Source: JAZRUF01 sp045636205 (GTDB lineage: Bacteria; Bacillota; Clostridia; Oscillospirales; JAAYXM01). From it: a stretch of DNA of 7,331 nt. The stretch is taken from NCBI GenBank assembly GCA_045636205.1, contig JAZTXE010000044.1:1-7331 (forward strand), read 5' to 3'. Of this stretch, positions 1 through 7,116 are shown piece after piece. Below the pieces are notes generated by a model. It worked only from the letters and a program-made list of their open reading frames with translations, was not told where the DNA came from and made no database searches. The position numbers and the translations under genes were made by a program. How positions within the stretch are numbered: position 1 is the first letter of the stretch; every line of letters starts with the position of its first letter.

Positions 1-1
1 G

Positions 2-346
2 CAGACGGCATATCAGCAGAGGCAGGACGCGCTTGCGTTGATACTCAGCGGTTATGTTGATGAACCAACCGCAAGAGCAGCAGGAATGACCGTGGATGAG
101 GCAAAGGCGAGATACAGACAATATCTCGCCAATCAGCCTATTACGACACGAAGTTCCGGCAGTGGGAAGAAGAAAAGCGGGGATGATTGGACACCGCAAG
201 ATGAGGTGGCAGAGCTTGATAAAATAGTTGATAATATGCTGTTGATAGGTGATTACACAGCTGCACAAAACTATTTGTCAAAACAAAAGCTTGATGATGA
301 AATTGAAATGGAAATTCTCAGCAGATATCAGGATGCAAAGAAGTAG
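2..346 (+). CDS. C-terminal part of a phage virion-type protein (5' end outside window)
   Basis: The frame is open from the first complete codon at position 2 to a TAG at 344-346, so this is the end of a gene that starts upstream. The TTG at 38 is only an internal Leu codon and has no ribosome binding site. The visible 114 residues begin with a QTAYQQRQDALALILSGYVD stretch, then AGMTVDEAKARYRQYL, a Ser/Gly/Lys linker (about residues 45-60 of the visible part), and a helical acidic region. Repeated helical ALxLIxxGY...AGM patterns of this kind occur in structural proteins encoded just upstream of giant polyvalent proteins in clostridial phages (recollection, not searched). No catalytic motif is visible. 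It lies 210 bases upstream of the giant gene, in the same frame and probably the same transcript. Oddity: the frame stays protein-like after the TAG (see 347-544). Phage origin is fairly sure; the exact role is unknown. Confidence 0.7.
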   Translation, partial: QTAYQQRQDALALILSGYVDEPTARAAGMTVDEAKARYRQYLANQPITTRSSGSGKKKSGDDWTPQDEVAELDKIVDNMLLIGDYTAAQNYLSKQKLDDEIEMEILSRYQDAKK

Positions 347-544
347 GCATCAAATGCTAACTCTGCTGAAAATGAGGTGTACGGCTCGGAATACAACAGT
401 GTATGGAAACGGGCACGCGATTTGTATGACAAAGGAAAGAGCAAAGAGGAAGTATTTGCATATCTTGAGCGCGTTTCGCCAAATGTTCTTACAGAAGCCG
501 GAATACGCGCTATACTGAGCAAGCTTTATCCAGAAGTCAGATAG
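347..544 (+). pseudogene. In-frame continuation of the upstream gene beyond a TAG codon
   Basis: After the TAG at 344-346 the same frame runs on for 65 sense codons to a second TAG at 542-544. The translation looks like genuine protein: a short Asn/Ser/Ala linker, then an EYNSVWKRARDLYDKGKSKE helix, an EEVFAYLERVSP helix and an AGIRAILSKLYPEVR ending. No convincing independent start exists. The first in-frame candidate is GTG at 377-379 (55 codons), which lacks a Shine-Dalgarno sequence at proper distance; there is no in-frame ATG. The simplest reading is that 2-544 was one gene, split by a nonsense change (for example CAG, AAG or GAG to TAG). Amber readthrough giving a C-terminally extended form, or a sequencing error, would also fit. 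A separate small gene from GTG 377 is the less likely alternative. The stop at 542-544 overlaps the ribosome binding site of the next gene, as expected for the natural end of this gene. Confidence 0.6.
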
Positions 545-548
545 GAGG
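543..548 (+). promoter_or_regulatory. Ribosome binding site of the giant gene, overlapping the upstream stop codon
   Basis: AGGAGG at 543-548 is a perfect Shine-Dalgarno core, 8 bases before the ATG at 557. Its first two bases are the last two of the TAG at 542-544, so termination on the upstream frame and initiation here are adjacent and could be translationally coupled. This fixes the start of the giant gene at 557. Confidence 0.9.
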
Positions 549-556
549 AAAAAGCG

Positions 557-3500
557 ATGGGAAGAGTCGATAGAATTTACGAAGAGATGAAGAAAAAGAA
601 AAGCGGCGAAGGCAGAGCTGCAACGACTACACCTGTGATAAAACCTGCAGTGCAGACTATTGTCGACAATGCAAAGAAACCACTTCCCATGCCCGGACAG
701 AGAACACAGCAGGCGGCGCAGAAGCCGTCGCTTGCTACACTCTCTCCGCAGCAGATGAGGGATTATAATTTATCAAAAAGAGTGCCTGTAATGGTTGCAG
801 CACCAAAGGCAACGATGCCCCAAATACCGAGTGTTTCTACTCCAAAAGCACAAGGGCCTGCGGAATTTCACGCGGCGCCAGAAGAGAATGCATTTTCCCG
901 CATGATGGATGCAATATCTGAGTCTGATTTTGTACAAAATCTTAAAAGAAATTTAGGTATTCAATCGGCAGAAGAGTATGTACGCGCTACGGCATGGAAA
1001 CCGCAGGATATTATTTCAAGCGTTGTTGCGAAAGAGGCTAACCCTAATCAAGAACATACACTTGGTAATCCTGAAATAGCAAGAGACATCGTGAGTGAGA
1101 CAAATATTGTTCCACGCGAAAATCGTAATGATATACTCAAATCTATTGAAAATGCCGAAAAAAGTTATGAATACTCGCCGTGGGAAGCTGCAGGTGCAAA
1201 TGCCCTTGCTGCACTTAGTGAGATAGGACGTAATGAGGCGAACTTTCTAAAAATTTTTGGTGCGGATAAAATTCCGGGGGTAAGAGATTTTATACAGGAA
1301 GTAAACAAAGCAGCGGATGTAGCGCAAAGAAATGCAGCAGTATACAATAAGTCTGCAAACGACAGCTTCCGGAGCCAGCTTACGCAGGGAATAACTTATT
1401 TGTTGCCGTATGCTGCGTTACAACTTATGCAAGGTGGTAAAGATATAATCGGCACAGGTGCTGTAAAAGCCACAAAGACAACTCTTGATATTGTTAAAGA
1501 TGTGATGAAAAATCCAACGTTTTGGTTTTCTGTGACCAACGGAGCGGGACAGAAATATGAAGAGGCAATTTCTAACGGAGCGGATAGGGCGACAGCAACG
1601 GTAAATGCTATGTACGCAATTCCGGAAGCACTGGTTGAATTAGGCGGTGGTTTCGGTGCAGATGATATGCTTGAAAACTCTGTATCAAAAAGCACACTAT
1701 GGGAAACAGGTGAAGAACTGGCTCAAAAACTTATCAACAATTTTGGAGTTAAGAATACATACAAACCTGAAATGCCGTGGGTATCAATGGATGAAGAAGC
1801 GGTGATAAATCCTAAAGAGTATGCCGAAGAAGCTGCCATGGCAGGATTAGTATCCTCTATCGGTATTGGTGGAACAAAGGCAATATCCAAAGGCATAAAT
1901 GCGGTTGGGAATATTCCGTCAAAGTTTGTAAAAACAGATGATTTTTCTCAGGATGGAAGTGCAGAGTTTTCGGATACAAAAAAAGCACGCAAAGCAATCT
2001 CTGCGAGCTTAGAGGGTATTCGGAATTTCGTTGGTCGAGCATTAAAAAATGAAAATGCAAATAAGTACATAAAAGTAAGTGACGTTGATGCAAGATTAAA
2101 AAAGATGCTCAATGACAATGGGGTAACGGAAGAAGTGCGGATGCACGCAATCAGCGATAACGGCATTAGACATAATGACAAAAGTCATGGTGCACAGTCA
2201 AATGATAAATACAAGGTCGAAGCAAAAGACTATGAGCGTGTCACGGAAATAACGAAAGACTATGATGAGCTTTTCATAGGATATCCGACCCAAAATGGAA
2301 ATACAACAGTTGTATATAAAAAAGTATATGATAATGTCGTGTATTATGTCGAAGAGATTATTGACGACGGAGTAATGTCAACAAAACAAATGATAAAAGT
2401 GGGTTTGAGAAGTAAACCAAGCTTTTTGAAGAAAATAAAAAAAATAGACAGTAGAACTCCTACCACCGATGTGACGAGTATTTCATCGTTCAACAGAGTG
2501 CAAGGCACTCCCCCCGGCGAACACGTCCAAGACGAGGTTAGTTCTGCTGTCAAAGACATTGTATCACAACCGACTTCGACTGTCAACACAGGCGATGCGG
2601 TATTGGACAACGTTATAGGCGAGCTTGAGCCGGGGAAGAACATCAAAGCGCGTCAGGTTACGGCTATAACGAAGAGCCGTTCAGCAATGCGGAAATTAGG
2701 GCAAATTTCGGGCGAGAGGATAACCACCATAACAGACGAGCTTGACCAAAGAAAGGCGATAACAAGGGCACTGGAGCAGGTCAGGGACAGGAACGCAACC
2801 GCATCTGAGCAGATAGTTGACGATGACGTTGCGGGTGTTGCACGAAGCGGGGTTACACCTCATCCGTCAGCTGACGCTGACAGCTTCCCTTCAAGGGGAA
2901 GCCATGGAGAGTCTGGTGCAAAGACGGTAAAGCCGATAGTTGATACTCAGGGGCGTGCGCTTGGGCTTGACGGTGCGCCGTATGCAAGGGAAGGTGCGGG
3001 CTTAGTGCGTGATGCGAATTACCGCAGGGCGAACATACCTGCGCGAAAGGCGCGTGTGCTTGACGCTATAGCCAAAGTAACCGGCACGAAGATAGTGTTT
3101 GTCCCTGAGATAAACGGCGGGCGTGACAATGCAAGGTATAAGGACGGCGTTATCGAGATTGCATTAGACTGCAAAAATCCGGTGGGCGTTGCGTTTACCC
3201 ACGAGCTTGTACACCGCATAAGGGATGTAGACCCGGAGACGTATGCAGAGCTTAAACGATACGTATACGAGAACATGGACGAGCAGTCACTTCGCGACAT
3301 TGAAGAGGGTAAAAAGAGGACGTATGCGGATAAAAGTACAGAGGATATCCAAGAGGAAGTGGTTGCGGATGCGTTTGGGTATATCTTAGGCGACAGCGTA
3401 AGGCTTGAGCAGTTTGTGCGCGACAATCGTAAAACAGCCGAGAAGATAGCCGACTGGATGCGTGATTTGATTATACGCATAAAGAAATGGAGTATACGCG

Positions 3501-6500
3501 AGGGCTTGATGACGCGCGAAGAGCTTTATGCGGGGAATGGGACTAAGTATGACGCATCGGGCAAAAAAGCATTTGCCGAGCTTACCGCAGATTTGGACGC
3601 AATGGCGCAGGCTTTATCCAATGCTATTGAAGCAACTGCGCAGGCGGTACAGGACGGAACCGAGCAGCACGCGACCGTGGGCGCGAAGAGTCTTATAAAA
3701 CGTACGGAGAACAATGTTCCGTTTGTTGAGATAACAGAGGATATTCTCGACGGAGTTCCTCAAAAAGATTGGGTAAAAACTGTGCGAGAGAATTTATCTA
3801 AAAAATTTCCGCAAGGAATAACAGTGGCAAGAAATCAAATCAAAGTCAATAGTGTGACTAAAGGTGAAATGACAAACTCTGAATATAGTAGGTGGATTAG
3901 AGATAATGAACCCACAAAGTATTCAGATAAATTAAAGGCAACAAATAATGCAGATGAAATCGTACAAGCTACTACCAATTGGATAGGAGAAGGACCAAAC
4001 CATCCGAGAAAGGATAATATTAAAGAGTTTGCACGTGGCGCAGTTCTCATGCGTGTTGGTGAAAATGATTATATAGGCGATGTTGTAGTGGCTACAACAA
4101 AAGGAAATCACATGGAGTTGTATGACATTGTTAATATTATGCCGACAACTATAAAAGAAAAGAACCTGTCGCAGACAGCGGCTATTTCCAATAATGGAGC
4201 AAGCCACAGAACGTCTACGACAAGTTCTAAACAAACTGTACCACAAACTGATACAGGTGTCAATACCCAGTATATGCAGTCTGACGGAGAAAATTCCAAA
4301 TACTCCAGCAAGGCGGATAATGATATGTACAAGGCGCTTATCGAGGAATACGGCGAGATGAAGCCGGGCGAGAAGCCTGCGCGAGTAGTGCAGGTCCCGA
4401 AGAAGACAGGCGCAAATGCAAAGGTACGCCGCGGTGCGAGGACGATAATGGAAGCGGGAAGTGTGCCGGATGAGTTTGCGTCCGAGATGGAGCAGGAGAT
4501 TGTAAACGGTACGTTCTCCTACGAGCCGCAGGCTGACAAGCGCACGCTTGAGCGGGTAAATGCGGATATCGAGTACAACGGCTGGAAAGAGTCTATGGCG
4601 CGTTGGAATGCGGTTGTAAACGGCACTGAGCGGGCTAGCAAGGAAAACATTGTCTTGGGCGAGATGTTGCTTGTAAACGCTGCCAATGCGGGGGATACTG
4701 AGCTTGCGATGAAGCTTGCCGCGGAGCTTGCGGCAGAGGCGACACGAGCGGGTCAGGAAATTCAGGCGATACGTCTTTTAAAGAAAATGAGCCCGGAGAG
4801 GAGATTGTACACTGCTGAGCGGAAGGTGCGGAGCTTGCAGAAAGACTTAGAAGAAGTACACGGTGACGATGCTCCCAAGCTCAGAATACCCAAGGCGATT
4901 GCGGATGCGCTGTTGAATGCGCAGACGGATGAGGAGCAGGAAGCAGTGGACGTTGCGTTATGGGGAACTATTGCGGCACAGGTTCCGCCGACGTTTCAGG
5001 ATAAGTGGAACGCATGGCGATATTTAGCGATGCTTGGCAATGCGCGGACGCATGGCAGAAATATTGTGGGCAACGCACTGTTCTCTGTTTTGCTTCGGAT
5101 GCCGAAGAACATAATAAAATCCGTAATCGAGCTTACACCGCTTAAGGCTCTTGAGGGAAAGAGGACTGCGACGGTTGCCACGCTCGCACCGACAAAGAAA
5201 AACCGGGAAATTTGGGGTTTCGTGAAAGAAGATATGAAAAACCAGGGCAATACCATGTTCGGGACATACAAGTACAACCCAGAGAACATAATAGCCAATG
5301 AGAGGAAGATATTCAACAACAAACTTCTTGAGGGTATCAGACGTTTTAATTCAAAGGCATTGGAGGCGGAAGATGGTTGGTTTAAAAAGCTTACATATAT
5401 GGATAGCATGGCACAGGCTATTAAGGCAAACAATTGCTCACTAGAATTTCTGCGGAGCGGGACGAAAGAGGCAAACCAGGCGTTGGAGTATTGCAGGCAG
5501 TATGCGATAAGCGAGGCACTTAAGGCGACGTTTAACGATGCGAGTGTCGTTGCGGAGAAACTGAGCAATGCGATGCGGATGAAAGACGGAGACTCCAAAA
5601 CGATGAAAGTTGCCAAGGCGATGGGGGAGGGTGTTCTTCCGTTTAAGAAAACGCCAATTAACATTGTCAAGCGTGGTGTAGAGTATTCACCTGTGGGGCT
5701 GGCTAAGGCTGTGTTTTTGGATATTCCGTTTAAGGTAACAAAGGGGAAGATGACGGCAGCTCAGTGTATAGACGAGATTGCATCGGGGCTTACGGGTACG
5801 GGTATTATGATACTCGGATTTTGGATGGCATCTATAGGAATGCTTAAGGGCAAGATGGAAGATGACAAAGAGGACGATTTTGAGGAGCTGCAGGGTGAAC
5901 AAGGGTATTCCCTTGTGATAGGTGATAAGTCATACACAATAGACTGGATGGCGCCTACGAGCTTGCCGCTGTTCTGCGGCGTTGAGCTTTGGAAAGTTGT
6001 AAAGACGTGGTCAAGCGGAGAAAAGAATTTCATTAAGAAAGTTTTGGATGCGCTGGAGAAGATTACCGAGCCGGTTATTGAGATGAGCATGATGCAGGGC
6101 TTGCAAGATGCGATAACGTCTGTTAAATTCAGTGAGTCAGCTCTTCCAGAGATGGCAGTGGATGCGCTGACAAACTATGCAACCCAGGCTATCCCCACGT
6201 TATCCGGACAGATTGCGCGGACGGTGGACGGGACGCGCAGAACTACGTATTATTCAAAGGACGGGGCTTTGCCGAAGGCTGTCGGGCAATTAAATAACAA
6301 GGTGTTGTCAAAAATACCCGGTCTATCCACGGTGCTTGAGCCGTATGTGGATGAATGGGGCAGAGAGGGAGATAACGGCAGAGTTGTTGAGCGGATACTT
6401 GAGAATTTCGTCAGCCCGGGATACTACTCGAAGAAAACCTCTGACACGGTTGAGCGGGAGATAGCGCGACTGTATGCTGAGACCTCGGAGGGTTCTGTTC

Positions 6501-7075
6501 TGCCTAAGCGCGCGGAGTCGTCCTTCAGCTACAAGGAAAAGACGTATTACAAGACATCTGAGGAGCTTACGAAGTATCAGAAGACGTTCGGCGGCACGTC
6601 GTACAAGCTGCGTAAGGCGGCATATGCTGACAGCAACTACAAGAGACTCACGGACGAGGAAAAGGTTGCGGTTGCGGAGAAGATTGCCGAGGTTGCAAAT
6701 TCCAGGGCGAAGATTGAGTTTTTCAAAGGACGTGACGTTGAGTATGAGCCGGACTCGTTTATGGAGAAGCTGGATGAGGCGAGAAAGGCGGGTATCGGCG
6801 AGCATGTAGTCATTCTTGCATGGGTATTGCAAAAGGATGTGGAGTCGATAAAGGACAAGGACGGTGATCCGGTCAATTATTCGTCATCACTGCGGAAGCG
6901 CAGCGCGATTGACAAGGCGCGTCCGTCGCTTAGCCTGGAGAGACGGCGTGTGCTCTATGAGGTGTTCGGCGTGGGCAAGGATGTTATAAAGATGTCCGAT
7001 GCGTCGGTTAAGACGCGGCTTGAGTCGATGGAAAAGAAGTACGCTAAGTATAATAAAAAGAAGAAAGGCGCGTAA
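557..7075 (+). CDS. Giant phage polyvalent protein (nuclease-like modules, zinc metallopeptidase, LPD38-like virion region)
   Basis: The protein has 2172 residues (about 240 kDa), starts at an ATG with a perfect ribosome binding site and ends in TAA. Domains in order: disordered Pro/Ala/Lys-rich N-terminus (1-130); Ala/Gly-rich helical region with hydrophobic stretches (203-450); RNase-like BECR-type module (490-625); low-complexity linker with a translated palindromic repeat (766-783); zinc metallopeptidase (828-965; H882, E883, H886, E934, D938); helical linker; second AT-rich LPD3/PBECR-like module (1050-1205); charged helical region (1250-1480); LPD38-like C-terminal region (1484-1960) with a hydrophobic segment (1742-1765); charged C-terminus with a Lys-rich tail. 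Such multi-enzyme fusions are known from phages and conjugative elements as polyvalent proteins, thought to enter the recipient cell with the DNA. Virion packaging and ejection here are inferred. No signal peptide is seen and cysteines are few (I count five). Identification as a polyvalent protein is sure; exact domain family names are less so. Confidence 0.88.
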   Translation: MGRVDRIYEEMKKKKSGEGRAATTTPVIKPAVQTIVDNAKKPLPMPGQRTQQAAQKPSLATLSPQQMRDYNLSKRVPVMVAAPKATMPQIPSVSTPKAQGPAEFHAAPEENAFSRMMDAISESDFVQNLKRNLGIQSAEEYVRATAWKPQDIISSVVAKEANPNQEHTLGNPEIARDIVSETNIVPRENRNDILKSIENAEKSYEYSPWEAAGANALAALSEIGRNEANFLKIFGADKIPGVRDFIQEVNKAADVAQRNAAVYNKSANDSFRSQLTQGITYLLPYAALQLMQGGKDIIGTGAVKATKTTLDIVKDVMKNPTFWFSVTNGAGQKYEEAISNGADRATATVNAMYAIPEALVELGGGFGADDMLENSVSKSTLWETGEELAQKLINNFGVKNTYKPEMPWVSMDEEAVINPKEYAEEAAMAGLVSSIGIGGTKAISKGINAVGNIPSKFVKTDDFSQDGSAEFSDTKKARKAISASLEGIRNFVGRALKNENANKYIKVSDVDARLKKMLNDNGVTEEVRMHAISDNGIRHNDKSHGAQSNDKYKVEAKDYERVTEITKDYDELFIGYPTQNGNTTVVYKKVYDNVVYYVEEIIDDGVMSTKQMIKVGLRSKPSFLKKIKKIDSRTPTTDVTSISSFNRVQGTPPGEHVQDEVSSAVKDIVSQPTSTVNTGDAVLDNVIGELEPGKNIKARQVTAITKSRSAMRKLGQISGERITTITDELDQRKAITRALEQVRDRNATASEQIVDDDVAGVARSGVTPHPSADADSFPSRGSHGESGAKTVKPIVDTQGRALGLDGAPYAREGAGLVRDANYRRANIPARKARVLDAIAKVTGTKIVFVPEINGGRDNARYKDGVIEIALDCKNPVGVAFTHELVHRIRDVDPETYAELKRYVYENMDEQSLRDIEEGKKRTYADKSTEDIQEEVVADAFGYILGDSVRLEQFVRDNRKTAEKIADWMRDLIIRIKKWSIREGLMTREELYAGNGTKYDASGKKAFAELTADLDAMAQALSNAIEATAQAVQDGTEQHATVGAKSLIKRTENNVPFVEITEDILDGVPQKDWVKTVRENLSKKFPQGITVARNQIKVNSVTKGEMTNSEYSRWIRDNEPTKYSDKLKATNNADEIVQATTNWIGEGPNHPRKDNIKEFARGAVLMRVGENDYIGDVVVATTKGNHMELYDIVNIMPTTIKEKNLSQTAAISNNGASHRTSTTSSKQTVPQTDTGVNTQYMQSDGENSKYSSKADNDMYKALIEEYGEMKPGEKPARVVQVPKKTGANAKVRRGARTIMEAGSVPDEFASEMEQEIVNGTFSYEPQADKRTLERVNADIEYNGWKESMARWNAVVNGTERASKENIVLGEMLLVNAANAGDTELAMKLAAELAAEATRAGQEIQAIRLLKKMSPERRLYTAERKVRSLQKDLEEVHGDDAPKLRIPKAIADALLNAQTDEEQEAVDVALWGTIAAQVPPTFQDKWNAWRYLAMLGNARTHGRNIVGNALFSVLLRMPKNIIKSVIELTPLKALEGKRTATVATLAPTKKNREIWGFVKEDMKNQGNTMFGTYKYNPENIIANERKIFNNKLLEGIRRFNSKALEAEDGWFKKLTYMDSMAQAIKANNCSLEFLRSGTKEANQALEYCRQYAISEALKATFNDASVVAEKLSNAMRMKDGDSKTMKVAKAMGEGVLPFKKTPINIVKRGVEYSPVGLAKAVFLDIPFKVTKGKMTAAQCIDEIASGLTGTGIMILGFWMASIGMLKGKMEDDKEDDFEELQGEQGYSLVIGDKSYTIDWMAPTSLPLFCGVELWKVVKTWSSGEKNFIKKVLDALEKITEPVIEMSMMQGLQDAITSVKFSESALPEMAVDALTNYATQAIPTLSGQIARTVDGTRRTTYYSKDGALPKAVGQLNNKVLSKIPGLSTVLEPYVDEWGREGDNGRVVERILENFVSPGYYSKKTSDTVEREIARLYAETSEGSVLPKRAESSFSYKEKTYYKTSEELTKYQKTFGGTSYKLRKAAYADSNYKRLTDEEKVAVAEKIAEVANSRAKIEFFKGRDVEYEPDSFMEKLDEARKAGIGEHVVILAWVLQKDVESIKDKDGDPVNYSSSLRKRSAIDKARPSLSLERRRVLYEVFGVGKDVIKMSDASVKTRLESMEKKYAKYNKKKKGA
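1163..1906 (+). other. Ala/Gly-rich helical, partly hydrophobic region of the giant protein (residues about 203-450)
   Basis: The region begins at SYEYSPWEAAGANALAAL. It contains a hydrophobic stretch, QGITYLLPYAALQLMQGG (277-294), then a GAGQKYEEAISNGADRATA pattern (from about 330) followed by AIPEALVELGGG, an ETGEELAQKL helix (383-392), and EEAAMAGLVSSIGIGG (424-439). The order 'G.xYEEAxxxGA, small-residue helix, EExxQ helix, EEAxxAxxVSxIxxGG' recurs in very large phage proteins of Firmicutes (recollection). Glycine-zipper-like helices of this type fit membrane insertion or passage during DNA ejection, which is inference. It is not a signal peptide or a classical multi-pass membrane protein. 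Confidence 0.5.
2024..2431 (+). other. Probable BECR-fold (PBECR-type) RNase-like module 1, residues about 490-625
   Basis: The segment shows the layout of the phage Barnase-EndoU-ColicinE5/D-RelE-like nuclease family. A helical lead-in is followed by RMHAISDNGIRHND (H530, H539), then H544-G545, a helix around DYERVTEITKDYDELFIG (about 557-574), a central beta hairpin TTVVYKKVYDNVVYYVEEII (583-602), and a final strand TKQMIKVGLRSKP before a Ser/Thr/Pro linker. H539 or H544 and the strand residues are candidate catalytic positions. These modules usually sit in phage or conjugative polyvalent proteins and are predicted RNases acting in the invaded cell. It is clearly AT-rich (36 G+C in 120 bases at 2281-2400). 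The fold assignment is by eye; a nuclease-like phage domain of another family is possible. Confidence 0.6.
2853..2905. repeat. Palindromic REP/MITE-like element inside the coding sequence
   Basis: Two adjacent perfect hairpins lie here: GTCAGC (2866-2871), loop TGAC, GCTGAC (2876-2881); then GCTTCCC (2883-2889), loop TTCAAG, GGGAAGC (2896-2902). They are preceded by ACACCTCATCC. This combination matches a short palindromic repeat I remember as abundant between genes in clostridial gut bacteria, translated as TPHPSADADSFPSRGS (residues 767-782 here). In those copies the second stem is, as I recall, one C longer; here that base is missing and the reading frame is intact. It lies in the low-complexity linker between the nuclease-like module and the peptidase, where an insertion would be tolerated. 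The hairpins are seen; membership of a repeat family is from memory. Confidence 0.65.
3038..3451 (+). other. Zinc metallopeptidase domain of the giant protein (residues about 828-965)
   Basis: HELVH (882-886) is a HExxH zinc site, with H882 and H886 as ligands and E883 as the catalytic base. About 48 residues on, EVVAD (934-938) gives the ExxxD pattern of gluzincins such as thermolysin, with E934 as the likely third ligand. Upstream, RVLDAIAKVTGTKIVFV (833-849) and the strand DGVIEIALDC form the expected beta-sheet edge before the helix NPVGVAFTHELVH. This matches the zincin-like peptidases found in polyvalent phage proteins. The substrate is unknown; processing of the giant chain itself or cleavage of a host protein are both plausible. 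All key residues are present, so an active enzyme is likely. Confidence 0.82.
3704..4171 (+). other. AT-rich module 2, LPD3/PBECR-like (residues about 1050-1205)
   Basis: The segment starts with NNVPFVEITEDILDGVPQ, continues with WVKTVRENLSKKFPQGI and a helical stretch, then HPRKDNIKEFARGAVLMRVG, a strand pair NDYIGDVVVATTKGNHMELYDIVNI, and ends in a Ser/Thr/Asn linker leading to VNTQYMQSDGENSKYSS (about 1235-1251). The 'VpVx..DiL.GVP.kdw' opening and the 'Y.gdvvva.....g...lYDI.ni' ending resemble LPD3 or PBECR-type modules of polyvalent proteins, and the QYMQ...NSKYS junction typically follows them (recollection). G+C is 38 of 120 at 3841-3960, well below the flanks. It is probably an effector (RNase-like) module or its associated domain; the choice between the two families is not secure. 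Confidence 0.5.
5006..6436 (+). other. LPD38-like C-terminal virion/ejection region (residues about 1484-1960)
   Basis: The region opens with WNAWRYLAMLGNARTHGRN and IVGN (1484-1506), the 'LgN.rTH.rNi.gN' motif that marks the LPD38-type regions of very large phage proteins. It continues through amphipathic helices to LPFKKTPINIVKRGVEYSPV (1694-1713), a hydrophobic Gly-rich segment (1742-1765), an acidic loop, then QGYSLVIGDKSYTIDWMAPT and SLPLFCGVELW (1782-1812). It ends with VDEWGREGDNGRVVERILEN and FVSPGYYSKK (about 1931-1960). These motifs recur in giant clostridial phage proteins. The hydrophobic segment (5780-5851) could insert in a membrane. A virion or ejection role is inferred from this family's usual place in late gene clusters. 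Confidence 0.65.
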
Positions 7076-7088
7076 AAAGTAAATGAAG

Positions 7089-7116
7089 AAGCCCTGCGGA
7101 ACATGCCGCAGGGCTT
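7089..7116. terminator. Strong intrinsic terminator behind the giant gene
   Basis: A perfect 11-bp stem, AAGCCCTGCGG (7089-7099) with CCGCAGGGCTT (7106-7116), encloses the 6-base loop AACATG, 13 bases after the TAA. On the + strand only TTT follows. On the - strand the tail is richer in T (it reads CTTCTTCATTTACTTTTT), so it may work in both directions. It is the natural end of the late transcript visible here. Confidence 0.8.

Noticed and set aside
249..518. 89-codon + strand frame overlapping the end of the upstream gene
   Set aside because: It is a shadow of the 2-544 frame: the protein-like pattern is in the other frame, and there is no ribosome binding site before its start.
4996..5670. 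224-codon - strand frame inside the giant gene
   Set aside because: It lies entirely opposite the LPD38-like coding region, whose motifs are clear, and has no own domain pattern. Long antisense frames are expected in such biased coding sequence.
6323..6832. 169-codon - strand frame rich in Leu and Arg
   Set aside because: It is antisense to the conserved C-terminal region of the giant protein, and its biased composition is typical of a shadow frame.
2..7075. TAG recoded as an amino acid, making one continuous reading frame across both TAG codons
   Set aside because: The 2172-codon gene has no in-frame TAG and has its own perfect ribosome binding site and ATG. A recoded gene of this size should contain several in-frame TAGs.
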